From assembly GCF_009830945.1 (NCBI RefSeq), contig NZ_VWVV01000016.1, forward strand, positions 1-64,000: a stretch of 64,000 bases of DNA, read 5' to 3'. Made by a program: the position numbers and the translations under genes. Source of the DNA: Nocardiopsis sp. FR4. Its GTDB lineage: Bacteria; Actinomycetota; Actinomycetes; Streptosporangiales; Streptosporangiaceae. The stretch's first letter is position 1. Each line of letters starts with the position of its first letter. Below, piece after piece: positions 8,759 to 17,388 of this stretch. Under the pieces are notes generated by a model. It did no database searches and was not told where the DNA came from. It was given only the letters and a program-made list of their open reading frames with translations.

Positions 8759-11700
8759 CGGAAGAGGTCACCGTCCTCGCCGTGGTAGCGGGCCTCGCGC
8801 TCCAGGTCCCGGAGGTTGGTGCTCAGCGGGGCGGCCACCCCCTGGAACTCCAGGTCCAGTGCGGCGGGCAGGGTGTGCTCCCAGAAGTCCCGGATCTGCC
8901 GGGCCCGGTTGCGGGAGTTGCCGCGCAGGTCCTCCAGCATCCGGTCCAGCCGTCCGACCTCCTTGTCGGCCGACTGGCACAGGGCCGTGTAGGCGCTGTG
9001 CGGCTCCGACGGCCGGCTCTCCACGCCCCGGGGCAGCTCCGCCATGAGCTGGGCGCAGAACTGGCCGGTGATGCCGTCCTCCCCGTTGAAGGCCCAGTGC
9101 TCGTAGGCCTGGAGCAGGCTGCCCCAGGAGGAGGCCCGGCCCAGGGGGCTGAGCCGCAGCGGCATGGTGACACCGCCGCCCAGGGTGAAGCGGACCTCGT
9201 CGGGTGAGGAGGGGTCCCCCACCACCGTGGCCCGGCCGTTCCACAGGGCGTTGAGCATCCGGTGCAGGATGCGCACGCGGTGCCGCTCGGTGGTGGCCAG
9301 GTAGCTGAAGTCGTAGCCCAGGCGCTGGCGCCACGGCAGGTAGTCCTGCGGCCGCTGGTGGGTCAGCGCCTCCGACCACAGGCGCATCACCTCCCGCACC
9401 TCGGGCACCTCGGTGATCCCCATGGAGCTGCGGAAGAGCACCACGCTCAGGCTCTCGGCGCTGACCGGCCGGAACTCGTAGGCGTGGCCGCCGCCGCGGG
9501 GCAGGTTGACGGACTCCCGCAGGTACTGCTCGACGCGGGGGTTGGCGGACGGGGAGTGGTAGGTGATCAGCACCTTGAGCGGGCCGCTGCCCTGGGGTAC
9601 GTAGCCGACCGGCAGCAGCCCGGCGACCTGGGCGCGGAACTGGGCCAGGTCCTCGTCCGCGATGCTGCCGTCGCCCTGTTCCGCGGCCTGGGAGAGCAGG
9701 TCCGCCAGACGGGGCAGCAGGGGGGTGTGGGCCGGGCCGGGCTCCCGCAGGAAGCGCTTGACCTCGGACTTGAGGGTCTCCCGCAGGAAGCCGACCGCCT
9801 CGGCGGGGCCGCGCTCCAGGCAGGTGTCGTAGGCCGCGCGCCACCCCCGGGCGCCGATGAGCACCTGGACCAGTTCCGCGTCGGTGGGGGACACGTGCAG
9901 GCGCCCGGTCTCGTGCAGGAAGCGCGCCAGGTGGTCGCGGACCCGCACGAAGAAGGGCTCCAGGTCCCCGCCCGAGGGCGGCAGGAGGTAGGAGACGCCC
10001 GTGCGCGGCCGGTACAGCTGCTGCGCCAGGCGCTCGAAACGGGTGCGGTCGGCGCGGGCGTGCTCGTCCAGCTGCTGGGTCAGGGCGCCCAGGTCCCGGT
10101 GCAGCTGGGTCGCCGCCCGGTTCCAGCGCGGTACGGTCGGTGCCCACGCCTCGCTCCAGACCACGCGGGTCTGCCAGTCGTACCAGAGATCCTGGTCCTT
10201 CCTGGCCTGTACCGGCACTGGGTCGGTGTAGCGCACCTTGCGCATTCCGCCCACGCGGTCCCGCATCCGCGGGATGGGCGGCAGCGAGCCCAGCCCCTCG
10301 GGAGGGGAGGGGGTGTTGCGGCGCTGTTGGAGGATGCCCAGGACCCCCAGCCTGCCGACCCGGCTGCTGCTGTGGGAGTCGCCCGCGACCACGCGCAGCG
10401 CGTCGAAGGGGTCGACCTGTCCCAGCAGTTCGCGCACCCCCGCCCGGTGGTCGAAGTTCTGGGCCATCTCGGGGATCTCGTGGCCCAGCTTGCCGCGCAG
10501 GGCGTGCAGGCTGCGCTTCATGGAGTCCCCGCGGTCGTACAGGGCGGTGGCGATCTCCTCGGCTCCGGTGACGGGCTGCGGTTCGGCGAAGTCGATGCCG
10601 GCCTGGGCCAGGACCGGGTGGATGTTGGCCGCGGAGAAGAAGTCGTTCACCAGGGCCTCGGTCCGCCCCTCGGCGCTCTGCGCCGGGGCCTGCATGTCCT
10701 CCACCGCCGAGCGCAGCAGCCGGGAGCCGATGATGTCGGAGAGTTCGTCCACCGGCACGGTCAGGGAGGCGACCAGCGCGGTGGACACCCCGCGGTTACC
10801 GATCCCGGTCTCGGCGAGGGACTCGCGGTCGGCCTGGGTGTTGATGAAGCTGTCCGCGAAGGACTGGTGGTTCTCCTGCTTGGCGGACTCGGCCTCGGCG
10901 CGCCGGTCCATGTCGGTGCTGGCCAGGGAGAGTACGAGCGAGACCACGGACCGGTGCAGGTCCTCCCGGTCGGTCCCGGTCGGGCGGCTGAACAGGAAGG
11001 CCGTCTGCACGGTGGAGGGCATGATCTGCACCCGCCCCTCCACCGGGTAGTAGACGGCCGTCTCGTCGCGCAGGTCGCCCCCGGGCCGGTGCTCGTTGAC
11101 CAGTTCCAGGGAGGCGGCGCGGCCGTTCTGGTCGTCGACCAGGCGGAACATGTCCAGCAGGGCCCGCCCGGCGTTGAGCTTGGCGTTGCGTCCGCCGCCG
11201 AAGCCCTCGTCGAAGGCGGAGGGCATGAGGACCAGGGGGTAGATCTTCACGCGCAGTCCCGGCCGCTGGAAGGTGTGCGCGATCAGGTGCAGGTAGTCGT
11301 AGAAGATCCCGGTGCCGGTACCCCCGGCCACGGAGAAGGACACGAAGACGTCGCACGAGCGGGGCAGCGTGCCGCCCAGGGCGGCCAGGTCGCCCGCCGA
11401 GTTGGCGATGCGGTTGATCGCCTCGTGCAGCGGGGCCACCGCCGGCCCCGTCCCGGAGCGGAAGGTTTCGAACAGCGCGGCCCGTCCCACCGTGGGGAAC
11501 TGCCCGGCGCCCTTGTCCAGCGGGGCCACCCGGGGTTCCCCGCCCGCGGGCGGCAGCCAGTGGTCCACCGTCTCGTTGGCGCTCAGCCGCAGGCTGCGCG
11601 CGGCCTCGGGGTAGGTGTGCACCTCGGGCACCAGGTCACGCACGTAGTGGGCGGTGCGCTCGGCCGCGGCGAAGTGGCGGCGGCCGGGGACGACCCGTTC

Positions 11701-11925
11701 GGGCAGGCTGTCCAGCTCGCCGCGGTTGACGTCGGCGTAGACGAACTGCACGCAGGAGGGAAGCTGGTAGGGGAGCAGGTCGGCGCCGGGGCGCGACTGC
11801 TGGAACTCGGTCCCGTCGGGGCCGCACAGCTCCTCGCGCATGCGGCGCTCCAGTTCGGCTCCGATACGACAGCCGGTGCCGCCGAGGCCGACGTAGAGCA
11901 GCGGCTGGTAGAGCTTCATCGTCAT
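8755..11925 (-). CDS. Tubulin/FtsZ-superfamily GTPase
   Basis: This 1056-residue protein carries the tubulin/FtsZ signature. A Gly-rich first loop, VGLGGTGCRIG (12-22), and the T4-like GTP-binding loop AGGTGTG (200-206) lie after two hydrophobic strands (CDVFVSFSV). It is far longer than FtsZ (about 400 residues); the remaining 650 residues are helical and unfamiliar. It matches the group annotated as tubulin-like proteins in actinomycetes. The start at 11925 gives MTMKLYQPLLYVG; the ATG two codons in is also possible. Its stop overlaps the next start by ATGA, so it is made with the membrane protein. It presumably binds GTP and may polymerise or form a platform; this is not shown by the sequence. 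Confidence 0.8.
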   Translation of the reverse strand: MTMKLYQPLLYVGLGGTGCRIGAELERRMREELCGPDGTEFQQSRPGADLLPYQLPSCVQFVYADVNRGELDSLPERVVPGRRHFAAAERTAHYVRDLVPEVHTYPEAARSLRLSANETVDHWLPPAGGEPRVAPLDKGAGQFPTVGRAALFETFRSGTGPAVAPLHEAINRIANSAGDLAALGGTLPRSCDVFVSFSVAGGTGTGIFYDYLHLIAHTFQRPGLRVKIYPLVLMPSAFDEGFGGGRNAKLNAGRALLDMFRLVDDQNGRAASLELVNEHRPGGDLRDETAVYYPVEGRVQIMPSTVQTAFLFSRPTGTDREDLHRSVVSLVLSLASTDMDRRAEAESAKQENHQSFADSFINTQADRESLAETGIGNRGVSTALVASLTVPVDELSDIIGSRLLRSAVEDMQAPAQSAEGRTEALVNDFFSAANIHPVLAQAGIDFAEPQPVTGAEEIATALYDRGDSMKRSLHALRGKLGHEIPEMAQNFDHRAGVRELLGQVDPFDALRVVAGDSHSSSRVGRLGVLGILQQRRNTPSPPEGLGSLPPIPRMRDRVGGMRKVRYTDPVPVQARKDQDLWYDWQTRVVWSEAWAPTVPRWNRAATQLHRDLGALTQQLDEHARADRTRFERLAQQLYRPRTGVSYLLPPSGGDLEPFFVRVRDHLARFLHETGRLHVSPTDAELVQVLIGARGWRAAYDTCLERGPAEAVGFLRETLKSEVKRFLREPGPAHTPLLPRLADLLSQAAEQGDGSIADEDLAQFRAQVAGLLPVGYVPQGSGPLKVLITYHSPSANPRVEQYLRESVNLPRGGGHAYEFRPVSAESLSVVLFRSSMGITEVPEVREVMRLWSEALTHQRPQDYLPWRQRLGYDFSYLATTERHRVRILHRMLNALWNGRATVVGDPSSPDEVRFTLGGGVTMPLRLSPLGRASSWGSLLQAYEHWAFNGEDGITGQFCAQLMAELPRGVESRPSEPHSAYTALCQSADKEVGRLDRMLEDLRGNSRNRARQIRDFWEHTLPAALDLEFQGVAAPLSTNLRDLEREARYHGEDGDLFR

Positions 11926-12048
11926 GGGGTCTCGCAGGCCCTTCAGGCTGGTCGTTGTTCTTCGGGGCGGACGTCGCGGGGCCGCCGCCGGGGTGCGGCG
12001 GCCGGAGCGTCGGGTGTCCGGGTCGGGGCGGGGGCGTTCCCGCCGGTG

Positions 12049-14397
12049 TCAGTCCAGGCGGATCCCCGAGGGGCGCGGGCCCTCCCCGCCCGCCTCACCG
12101 GCCGCGCCCGCGGACGCCCCGGCGGGGGCGTGCGGTCCCGCGGTCCCGCGGGGGCGTCGCTCGTCGCGGAAGAGCACCGTCAGGTCGTCGCCCAGGGGGC
12201 CGCTGCGTTCGCCCGGTTCCAGGGACTGGACGCGGCCGCGGGGCGTGCGCAGCAGTACACCGCCGGAGGCCGAGCGCGAGGCGCGGTAGAGCCGTGCGGA
12301 GTCGGTGGGGCCCGCGTGCTCCAACCGCGGCTCCGCTCCCTCGGCGTCGCGGATGGTGAAGACGAAGGAGGAGCCGCGCCTGCTGGGGGCGCGCAGTTCG
12401 GGCCCCAGGGAGCTTCCGTTCCGCTGGAGTTCCACCACCAGGCCCCGGACGTCGCGGGCCTCGCGCCTGCGCCGCCACAGCAGCCAGGCCAGGAGCGCCC
12501 CGGCGCACAAGAGGGCGGCCAGCGGCGCCCAGGCCCACCAGTAGCGTTCCAGGAGCCCGGGGGACGTGCGCACGGTGACCGTGAGCGGGGCGGAGGTGTT
12601 CAGGACGGCGCCGTCGGCGCTGACGGCCTGGACGTGCAGTACCGCCCGCCCCAGCGCGGAGCCCTCCTCGAAGCGGACGGTGAAGGGGGTCCGGCTGGTG
12701 CCCGGGTCGAAGGAGGCGGTGTCCTGTTCGATGGTGGCCAGGACGCCGTCGGGCACCCCCAGGAGCAGTTCCACCTGCCCCGCCTCGGTGTCCTGGTTGT
12801 CGACGCTGAGGATTCCGCCGATCTCGGTGCCCGCCCAGACCTCCAGGGGCGGCGCGTCGAAGCTGACGCTGGGCTGGAGGGAGGCGCCTCCGGGGTCGAC
12901 GGTGTAGCGCAGCTCCCGCACGTCGTCGGGGACACCGGGGCCCTGGACCCGGCTGGTGAAGAGCAGTTCGGGATCCCCCTCCGGGACGGAGACCGTACCC
13001 GCGTACTGGCCGTCCCGGGCGGTGGTGTCGGGGGCGGTGCCCTCGTCGCTGAGCGCGATCGGCTCGGAGGAGCCGTCCGGCAGGGCGACCTCGGCGGAGA
13101 AGTCGAGTTCGGAGAGGGCCCCGGCGTCGGTGACGGCGCCGCGTCGGGTGCGGATGTCCACGCGCACCACCAGCTCCCGGGAGGAGCGCTCGGCGGGTTC
13201 GACCGTGAGGTAGGTGTTGACCCGGCCCTGCCACTGCACGGTGGCCGTCACCAGCTCCTCGGGGGTTCCGTCCGGGGAGGTGAGCCGTACCTCCCAGGTG
13301 CCCGGCAGGGGGTCGACGATGTGCAGCACCTCGATTTCGCCGTTGGCGCCGCTGAGGCTGGTCCGGGAGCCCTTGTGCTCCTCGGCCCCGGGGTCGACCG
13401 CGTCGCCCTCGGGGTCGGTGTACTCGACCCCGATGGCGGGGTTGTTCTTGGTGACGACCAGCGCGCCGTCGGTGGCGATGGCCGGGATCACGGCCGACAG
13501 GGTGGTCGTGCCGCCGCCACGCAGGGTGTCGCTGTCCAGGTCGCCCGCCACCGAGCACGAGGCCGCGGCCAGGGCCTCGCGCAGGGACAGCACCACGTCG
13601 GCGGAGCCGTCGACCACGCGGGCGGAGGGGGCGGCCACTTCCAGGTCGTTGCACGTCTCCTGGGAACCGCCCGCCGCGAACGCGTCGAGCTGGTCGCGGT
13701 CGATGGCCGATCCGAAGCCCAGGGGCCAGATCCGCACTCCGTTGTCACGGGCGGTCTCCAGGTGCTCCTCGATCCGGGCCGCCGCGTTGTCGTCGCGGTC
13801 CTCCGGCCGGGCGCCGTAGTGGGGGCTGTCGCGGACGTCGAGTTCGCCGTCGGTGAGCAGGAAGACGATTCCGACCGCGTCCGGGGGAGCCTCGGGGTCG
13901 CGCAGGTAGCGCAGGGCCGTGCCCAGGGCCTCGGCGTGGTCGGTGTCGTCGCCCTCGGCGGAGTCGCGCCGCCGGAGCCCAGTGACGCAGTCGGAGAGGT
14001 ACTGGCGGCCCGCCCCCTCGTCGACCGGGGTGGGACGGCACACCTCCCGTGCCGCGATCTGGCCGGGGCGTCCGTTGTTGCTGCCGAAGCCCACGACCGT
14101 CACCCGGGAGCCGGGGTCCAGGACGCTCTGCGCGATGGTGGAGGCCGCCCTGGTCTCCTCGGCGACGTCGGACTCCGTCAGGGAGCCGGACTCGTCCACC
14201 AGGATCACGATGTCCAGCGGGGTGGGGGCCTCAGCGGGCGTCTCCTCCCCTGGGCTCGGTGACTCGGACGCCTCCTCGTCGGCGGGGTGGGCCCCGGGCG
14301 CCGCGACGGCGGCGGGCGGGGGAAGGAGAAAGAGCAGACAGGCCGCGGCGAGGGCCGCTCGTCTCCAGGTCGTCGCCGCACGCGGGGTCAGCGCCAC
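12049..14397 (-). CDS. Secreted, membrane-anchored von Willebrand factor A protein
   Basis: This 782-residue protein is the first gene of the six-gene operon. A signal peptide (AALAAACLLFLLPPPAAVAA, 14-33) is followed by an acidic linker and a vWA domain. The metal-ion-dependent adhesion site is DESGS (68-72), with FLLTDGELDV further on. Several beta-sandwich-like segments follow. A transmembrane helix (WAWAPLAALLCAGALLAWLL) is followed by an Arg-rich stop-transfer, RRRREAR. A cytoplasmic tail of about 110 residues ends it. The topology puts the vWA domain outside and the tail inside, suiting a receptor that passes a signal to the cytoplasmic partners (inference). The GTG start at 14397 follows an AGGTGG-like sequence. 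The gap to the tubulin-like gene is 123 bases. Confidence 0.8.
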   Translation of the reverse strand: MALTPRAATTWRRAALAAACLLFLLPPPAAVAAPGAHPADEEASESPSPGEETPAEAPTPLDIVILVDESGSLTESDVAEETRAASTIAQSVLDPGSRVTVVGFGSNNGRPGQIAAREVCRPTPVDEGAGRQYLSDCVTGLRRRDSAEGDDTDHAEALGTALRYLRDPEAPPDAVGIVFLLTDGELDVRDSPHYGARPEDRDDNAAARIEEHLETARDNGVRIWPLGFGSAIDRDQLDAFAAGGSQETCNDLEVAAPSARVVDGSADVVLSLREALAAASCSVAGDLDSDTLRGGGTTTLSAVIPAIATDGALVVTKNNPAIGVEYTDPEGDAVDPGAEEHKGSRTSLSGANGEIEVLHIVDPLPGTWEVRLTSPDGTPEELVTATVQWQGRVNTYLTVEPAERSSRELVVRVDIRTRRGAVTDAGALSELDFSAEVALPDGSSEPIALSDEGTAPDTTARDGQYAGTVSVPEGDPELLFTSRVQGPGVPDDVRELRYTVDPGGASLQPSVSFDAPPLEVWAGTEIGGILSVDNQDTEAGQVELLLGVPDGVLATIEQDTASFDPGTSRTPFTVRFEEGSALGRAVLHVQAVSADGAVLNTSAPLTVTVRTSPGLLERYWWAWAPLAALLCAGALLAWLLWRRRREARDVRGLVVELQRNGSSLGPELRAPSRRGSSFVFTIRDAEGAEPRLEHAGPTDSARLYRASRSASGGVLLRTPRGRVQSLEPGERSGPLGDDLTVLFRDERRPRGTAGPHAPAGASAGAAGEAGGEGPRPSGIRLD

Positions 14398-14460
14398 GCC
14401 ACCTGTCCCTTCGTCCGTCTTGTTGTTTTTCGCAGCACGATAAACGATACGTGTGTGCGA

Positions 14461-14476
14461 ACAATTGGATTATTGT
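14461..14476. promoter_or_regulatory. Inverted repeat near the operon promoter, candidate operator
   Basis: ACAAT (14461-14465) and ATTGT (14472-14476) form a 5-base inverted repeat around a 6-base centre. It overlaps the weak -35-like box facing the vWA gene. A repressor site is possible. Confidence 0.3.
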
Positions 14477-14706
14477 CCGAAAAGCGATCGGGAGCCTTAC
14501 TTTACTGTCTTCTGTGGGGGTCTTCAACGGATTTCGAGGAGGCCGTTTTATCTCGCTATGTGTAATGGTGGAACCGCGTCCTGTGTTCTCGGTCGGGGTG
14601 GTTTCCTCCCTGGTGGTGCGGGAAGTATTTCTTGTTTATTTGATGGCGTCGTGGGGCTTTTGGGGCGCCAGGGGAGTTCTTTGGAAAAGATGTCCCGCTG
14701 TGTTTT

Positions 14707-14741
14707 CCATGGGATTCAAGGGAGAGAAAGGACTCCCATGG
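14707..14741. repeat. Inverted repeat CCATGGGA / TCCCATGG
   Basis: Arms at 14707-14714 and 14734-14741 are perfect 8-base complements around a 19-base A/G-rich loop; pairing continues inward for two more bases after one mismatch. It could be a transcript hairpin or a protein site. No U-tract follows on either strand. Confidence 0.35.
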
Positions 14742-15024
14742 GGGGTTTGGGGTGTTTCTGGCGTGGGTGTGGGTGCGCGCCCGTCGGAAAGGGGCCGGTG
14801 TGCGGGCCAGATGGGCGACTTTCAACCCTTTTTCGGGAATGACGGCAGGAATGGGAGTTCTGCCCGGTTCAGGGGAGGTCCCGCGCTCCGGGGAGAGAGT
14901 CACCCGGGCGGGAGGGGGCCGCACTGTCGCGTGCGGCCGTGCCGGACCGCCCGCCGACCGGCACGGGCGGCCCGGCGCACCTCTGCTCTGGGAGGGGCCC
15001 GGTGTCCCGGGCAGGGGGGCCGGG

Positions 15025-15816
15025 TCAGGGCTTGCGGGCCAGACCCGCCCACATGTCGGTGTCCGGAGCCTCGCCGACCTCGGGCTCCCCGGCCCGCCAG
15101 CGCGTGGCCGGGACCACCCCGGGCTCGAGCAGGTCCAGGCCCCCGAAGTAGGCGGCGAACTCCTCGCGCGTGTGCGAGCGGTAGGCCAGGGCCGCGCCCT
15201 CGTTCCACCGCTCCAGCGCCGCCAGCGCCGCGGGGTCGTCGGGCATCACGTGGTCGCCCACCATCACGAAGCTGCCCGGGGCCAGTGCCGCCCTGTACCG
15301 TTCCATGACGTCCAGGGCCTCGGCCAGGTCGGGGATGTGCCCGAGCGTGCCCACGACGCTCAGCGCCACCGGGCGGTCCAGGTCCAGCAGGTCGCCCGCC
15401 GCCGCCAGCACCTTCCCGGTCTCGCGCAGATCGGTGTCCACGAACGCGGTGGCGCCCTCCTCGGTGCCCACCAGCAGGGCGCGGGCGTGGGCGAGGACCA
15501 TGGGGTCGTTGTCGACGTAGACCACGCGGGACCCGGGTGCGGCGGCCTGGGCGACCTCGTGGGTGTTGTTGGCGGTGGGCAGGCCGGTGCCGATGTCGAG
15601 GAACTGGCGCACCCCCTCCTCCCGGGCCAGGTGGGTGATCCCGCGGGTCAGGAAGCCCCGGCCCGCGCGGGCGTCGGTGACGATGCTCGGGCGCACGGCC
15701 AGGATCTGGTCACCCAGCGCGCGGTCGACCGGGTAGTGGTCCTTGCCGCCGAGCCAGTAGTTCCACACCCGCGCCGAGTGGGCCACGGTGGTGTCGATGG
15801 GCGGAGTCTCCGTCAC
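15025..15816 (-). CDS. SAM-dependent methyltransferase, DUF574 type (copy 2)
   Basis: This 263-residue protein belongs to the actinomycete SAM-dependent methyltransferase family once called DUF574. It opens TPPIDTTVAHSARVWNYWLG and GGKDHYPVDR, then carries motif I as LDIGTGLPTANNTHE and an acidic strand VVYVDNDPMVLAHARALL. A Rossmann core with SVVGTLGHIPD follows. The GTG start at 15816 has AAAGG seven bases upstream. It is the downstream member of a tandem pair, 50 bases after copy 1; long N-terminal stretches are nearly identical, so the pair arose by local duplication. The substrate is unknown. These proteins are numerous in actinomycete genomes, often near regulatory genes. Confidence 0.85.
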   Translation of the reverse strand: MTETPPIDTTVAHSARVWNYWLGGKDHYPVDRALGDQILAVRPSIVTDARAGRGFLTRGITHLAREEGVRQFLDIGTGLPTANNTHEVAQAAAPGSRVVYVDNDPMVLAHARALLVGTEEGATAFVDTDLRETGKVLAAAGDLLDLDRPVALSVVGTLGHIPDLAEALDVMERYRAALAPGSFVMVGDHVMPDDPAALAALERWNEGAALAYRSHTREEFAAYFGGLDLLEPGVVPATRWRAGEPEVGEAPDTDMWAGLARKP

Positions 15817-15866
15817 GGACGGGCCTTTCGTTCGGTGGACGTGCCGGGGGTGCCGGGCCGGGCGGG

Positions 15867-16655
15867 TCAGGGCTTGCGGGCCACGCCGCCGTACTGGGCG
15901 ATCTCCTCGGGCCGCCCGATGTCGGTCCGGTCGGGGCGCCAGAACGGGATGGACACGACCCCCGGGTCCATCAGCTCCAGCCCGTCGAAGAACGCGGTGA
16001 TCTCCTCGACGGTGCGCAGGTGGTAGGGCAGGGACGCCCCCTCGTTCCACGCCTCGGTGGCCGCGACGATCTCCGGGCCGGTGTTCGTGCTGTCGCACAT
16101 GGCGAAGAAGCTGCCCGGGGGCAGCGCGTCCAGGTAGGCGCGCACCAGGGCGTAGGTGCCCTCCTCCACCGGGTAGTGGCCCAGGGTGCCCAGGAAGGTG
16201 AGCGCGATCGGCCGGTCGAAGTCCAGGTGGGCGCGGGCCTGGTCCAGGAGGGGCCCGGGGTCGGTGAGGTCGGCGTCCACGTAGTGGGTGCTCCCCTCGG
16301 GGCTGCTGGTGAGCAGGGCGCGGGCGTGGGCGAGGACCATGGGGTCGTTGTCGACGTAGACCACGCGGGAGTCGGGGGCCGCGGCCTGCGCGGCCTCGTG
16401 GGTGTTGTTGGCGGTGGGCAGGCCGGTGCCGATGTCGAGGAACTGGCGCACCCCCTCCTCCCGGGCCAGGTGGGTGACCACGCGCACGAGGAACTCCCGC
16501 TCCGCGCGGGCGATCTCGACGATCTCGGGAAAGGCCTGCTCGACCTGTTCGCCGAGCGCGCGGTCGACCGGGTAGTGGTCCTTGCCGCCGAGCCAGTAGT
16601 TCCACACCCGCGCCGAGTGGGCCGCGGTGGTGTCGATGGGCGGAGTCTCCGTCAC
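15867..16655 (-). CDS. SAM-dependent methyltransferase, DUF574 type (copy 1)
   Basis: This 262-residue protein is the upstream copy of the tandem pair. It has the same N-terminal WNYWLGGKDHYPVDRALGEQ, motif I LDIGTGLPTANNTHEAAQ and VVYVDNDPMVLAHA. It differs from copy 2 mainly after residue 100, including the last third (LELMDPGVVSIPFWRPDR). Both end in the tripeptide RKP. The GTG start at 16655 has GAGAGG seven bases upstream; the longer open frame to 16874 lacks a better start. The substrate is unknown, and divergence in the C-terminal half suggests that the copies may accept different ones. Confidence 0.85.
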   Translation of the reverse strand: MTETPPIDTTAAHSARVWNYWLGGKDHYPVDRALGEQVEQAFPEIVEIARAEREFLVRVVTHLAREEGVRQFLDIGTGLPTANNTHEAAQAAAPDSRVVYVDNDPMVLAHARALLTSSPEGSTHYVDADLTDPGPLLDQARAHLDFDRPIALTFLGTLGHYPVEEGTYALVRAYLDALPPGSFFAMCDSTNTGPEIVAATEAWNEGASLPYHLRTVEEITAFFDGLELMDPGVVSIPFWRPDRTDIGRPEEIAQYGGVARKP

Positions 16656-16855
16656 GTGCGTGCCTCTCGTCGGCGGGAGTGATGCGTGTATTGTCCTGGT
16701 CGCGGAGTGTCGCGCGCAACCCGCAAAGCCCGGCGGCGCAAGGCTTTCCGAAGCCCCGGAGAACGCGCTGGTCCCGGGTGTGCCCGCGCCGGTCCCGGCC
16801 CCGGCCGCGCGCCCGCGGCGGAGCGTCACCCGGTTCCGGACGCCACAATGGGGGC

Positions 16856-17266
16856 ATGCCACACCACCGACCACCGCGGACCGACGACGGGGCGCCCTGC
16901 CCCTGCGGCGGCCCCGGCGCCTACCGGGACTGCTGCGCCCCCCTGCACCGGGGCGGGGAGCGGGCCGCCACCGCCGAACGTCTCATGCGCTCGCGCTACA
17001 GCGCCTTCGCCGTCGGCGACCGCGACTACCTGCTGCGCAGCTGGCACCCCGACACCCGGCCCCAATACCTGGACCTGGACCCCGCGACCGTCTGGAGGCG
17101 CCTGGAGGTGCTCTCCACCACCGGCGGCACGCCCTTCCACAACGAGGGCACCGTGGCCTTCCGCGCGGTGTACCGGGAGAACGGACGCGAGGGCGCGCTG
17201 GAGGAGCACAGCCGCTTCACCCGCCACGGGGGGAACTGGGTCTACCTCGACGCCCTCCCGGGGTGA
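16856..17266 (+). CDS. YchJ-family protein with SEC-C zinc motif
   Basis: This 136-residue protein starts with a SEC-C-type metal-binding motif, CPCGGPGAYRDCC (15-27), then AERLMRSRYSAFAVGD, the hallmark of the YchJ family. The remainder (DYLLRSWHP, LDLDPATVWRRLEVL, GTVAFRAVYRENGREG, then HSRFTRHGGNWVYLDALPG) is the NTF2-like domain of that family. Length is normal. The ATG at 16856 is chosen because the zinc motif lies just behind it. Function is not established for the family; zinc binding is expected. It stands alone, divergent from the methyltransferase pair. Confidence 0.85.
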   Translation: MPHHRPPRTDDGAPCPCGGPGAYRDCCAPLHRGGERAATAERLMRSRYSAFAVGDRDYLLRSWHPDTRPQYLDLDPATVWRRLEVLSTTGGTPFHNEGTVAFRAVYRENGREGALEEHSRFTRHGGNWVYLDALPG

Positions 17267-17388
17267 GGCCCCGCCGGTGACGCGCGGCGGCGCCGGGTAG
17301 GTGCCCGGGCACGCTGTGTCCCCGCGAGGCGGTAGGAAGGGGAACGCGTTCCGCGCCCCCTCGAACCACAGCCGACACGGAGACCACC

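Larger units (their letters stand above)
14398..15024. other. AT-richer intergenic region upstream of the GTPase operon
   Basis: This region holds no convincing gene. From about 14410 to 14760 base composition falls visibly below the neighbouring genes, with runs such as TTGTTTTT and TTTATTTG. It must contain the promoter of the vWA/tubulin/GTPase operon. Reading leftwards, TTGTTC followed 16 bases later by TATCGT is a weak candidate, which would put the transcription start a few tens of bases above 14397. Right of 14880 the sequence returns to high GC before the methyltransferase stop. Confidence 0.45.

Noticed and set aside
9262..14262. A 1666-codon open frame on the plus strand opposite the tubulin-like and vWA genes
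   Set aside because: It is Gly/Val/Gln-rich shadow sequence caused by codon bias on the opposite strand; the minus-strand genes have clear motifs.
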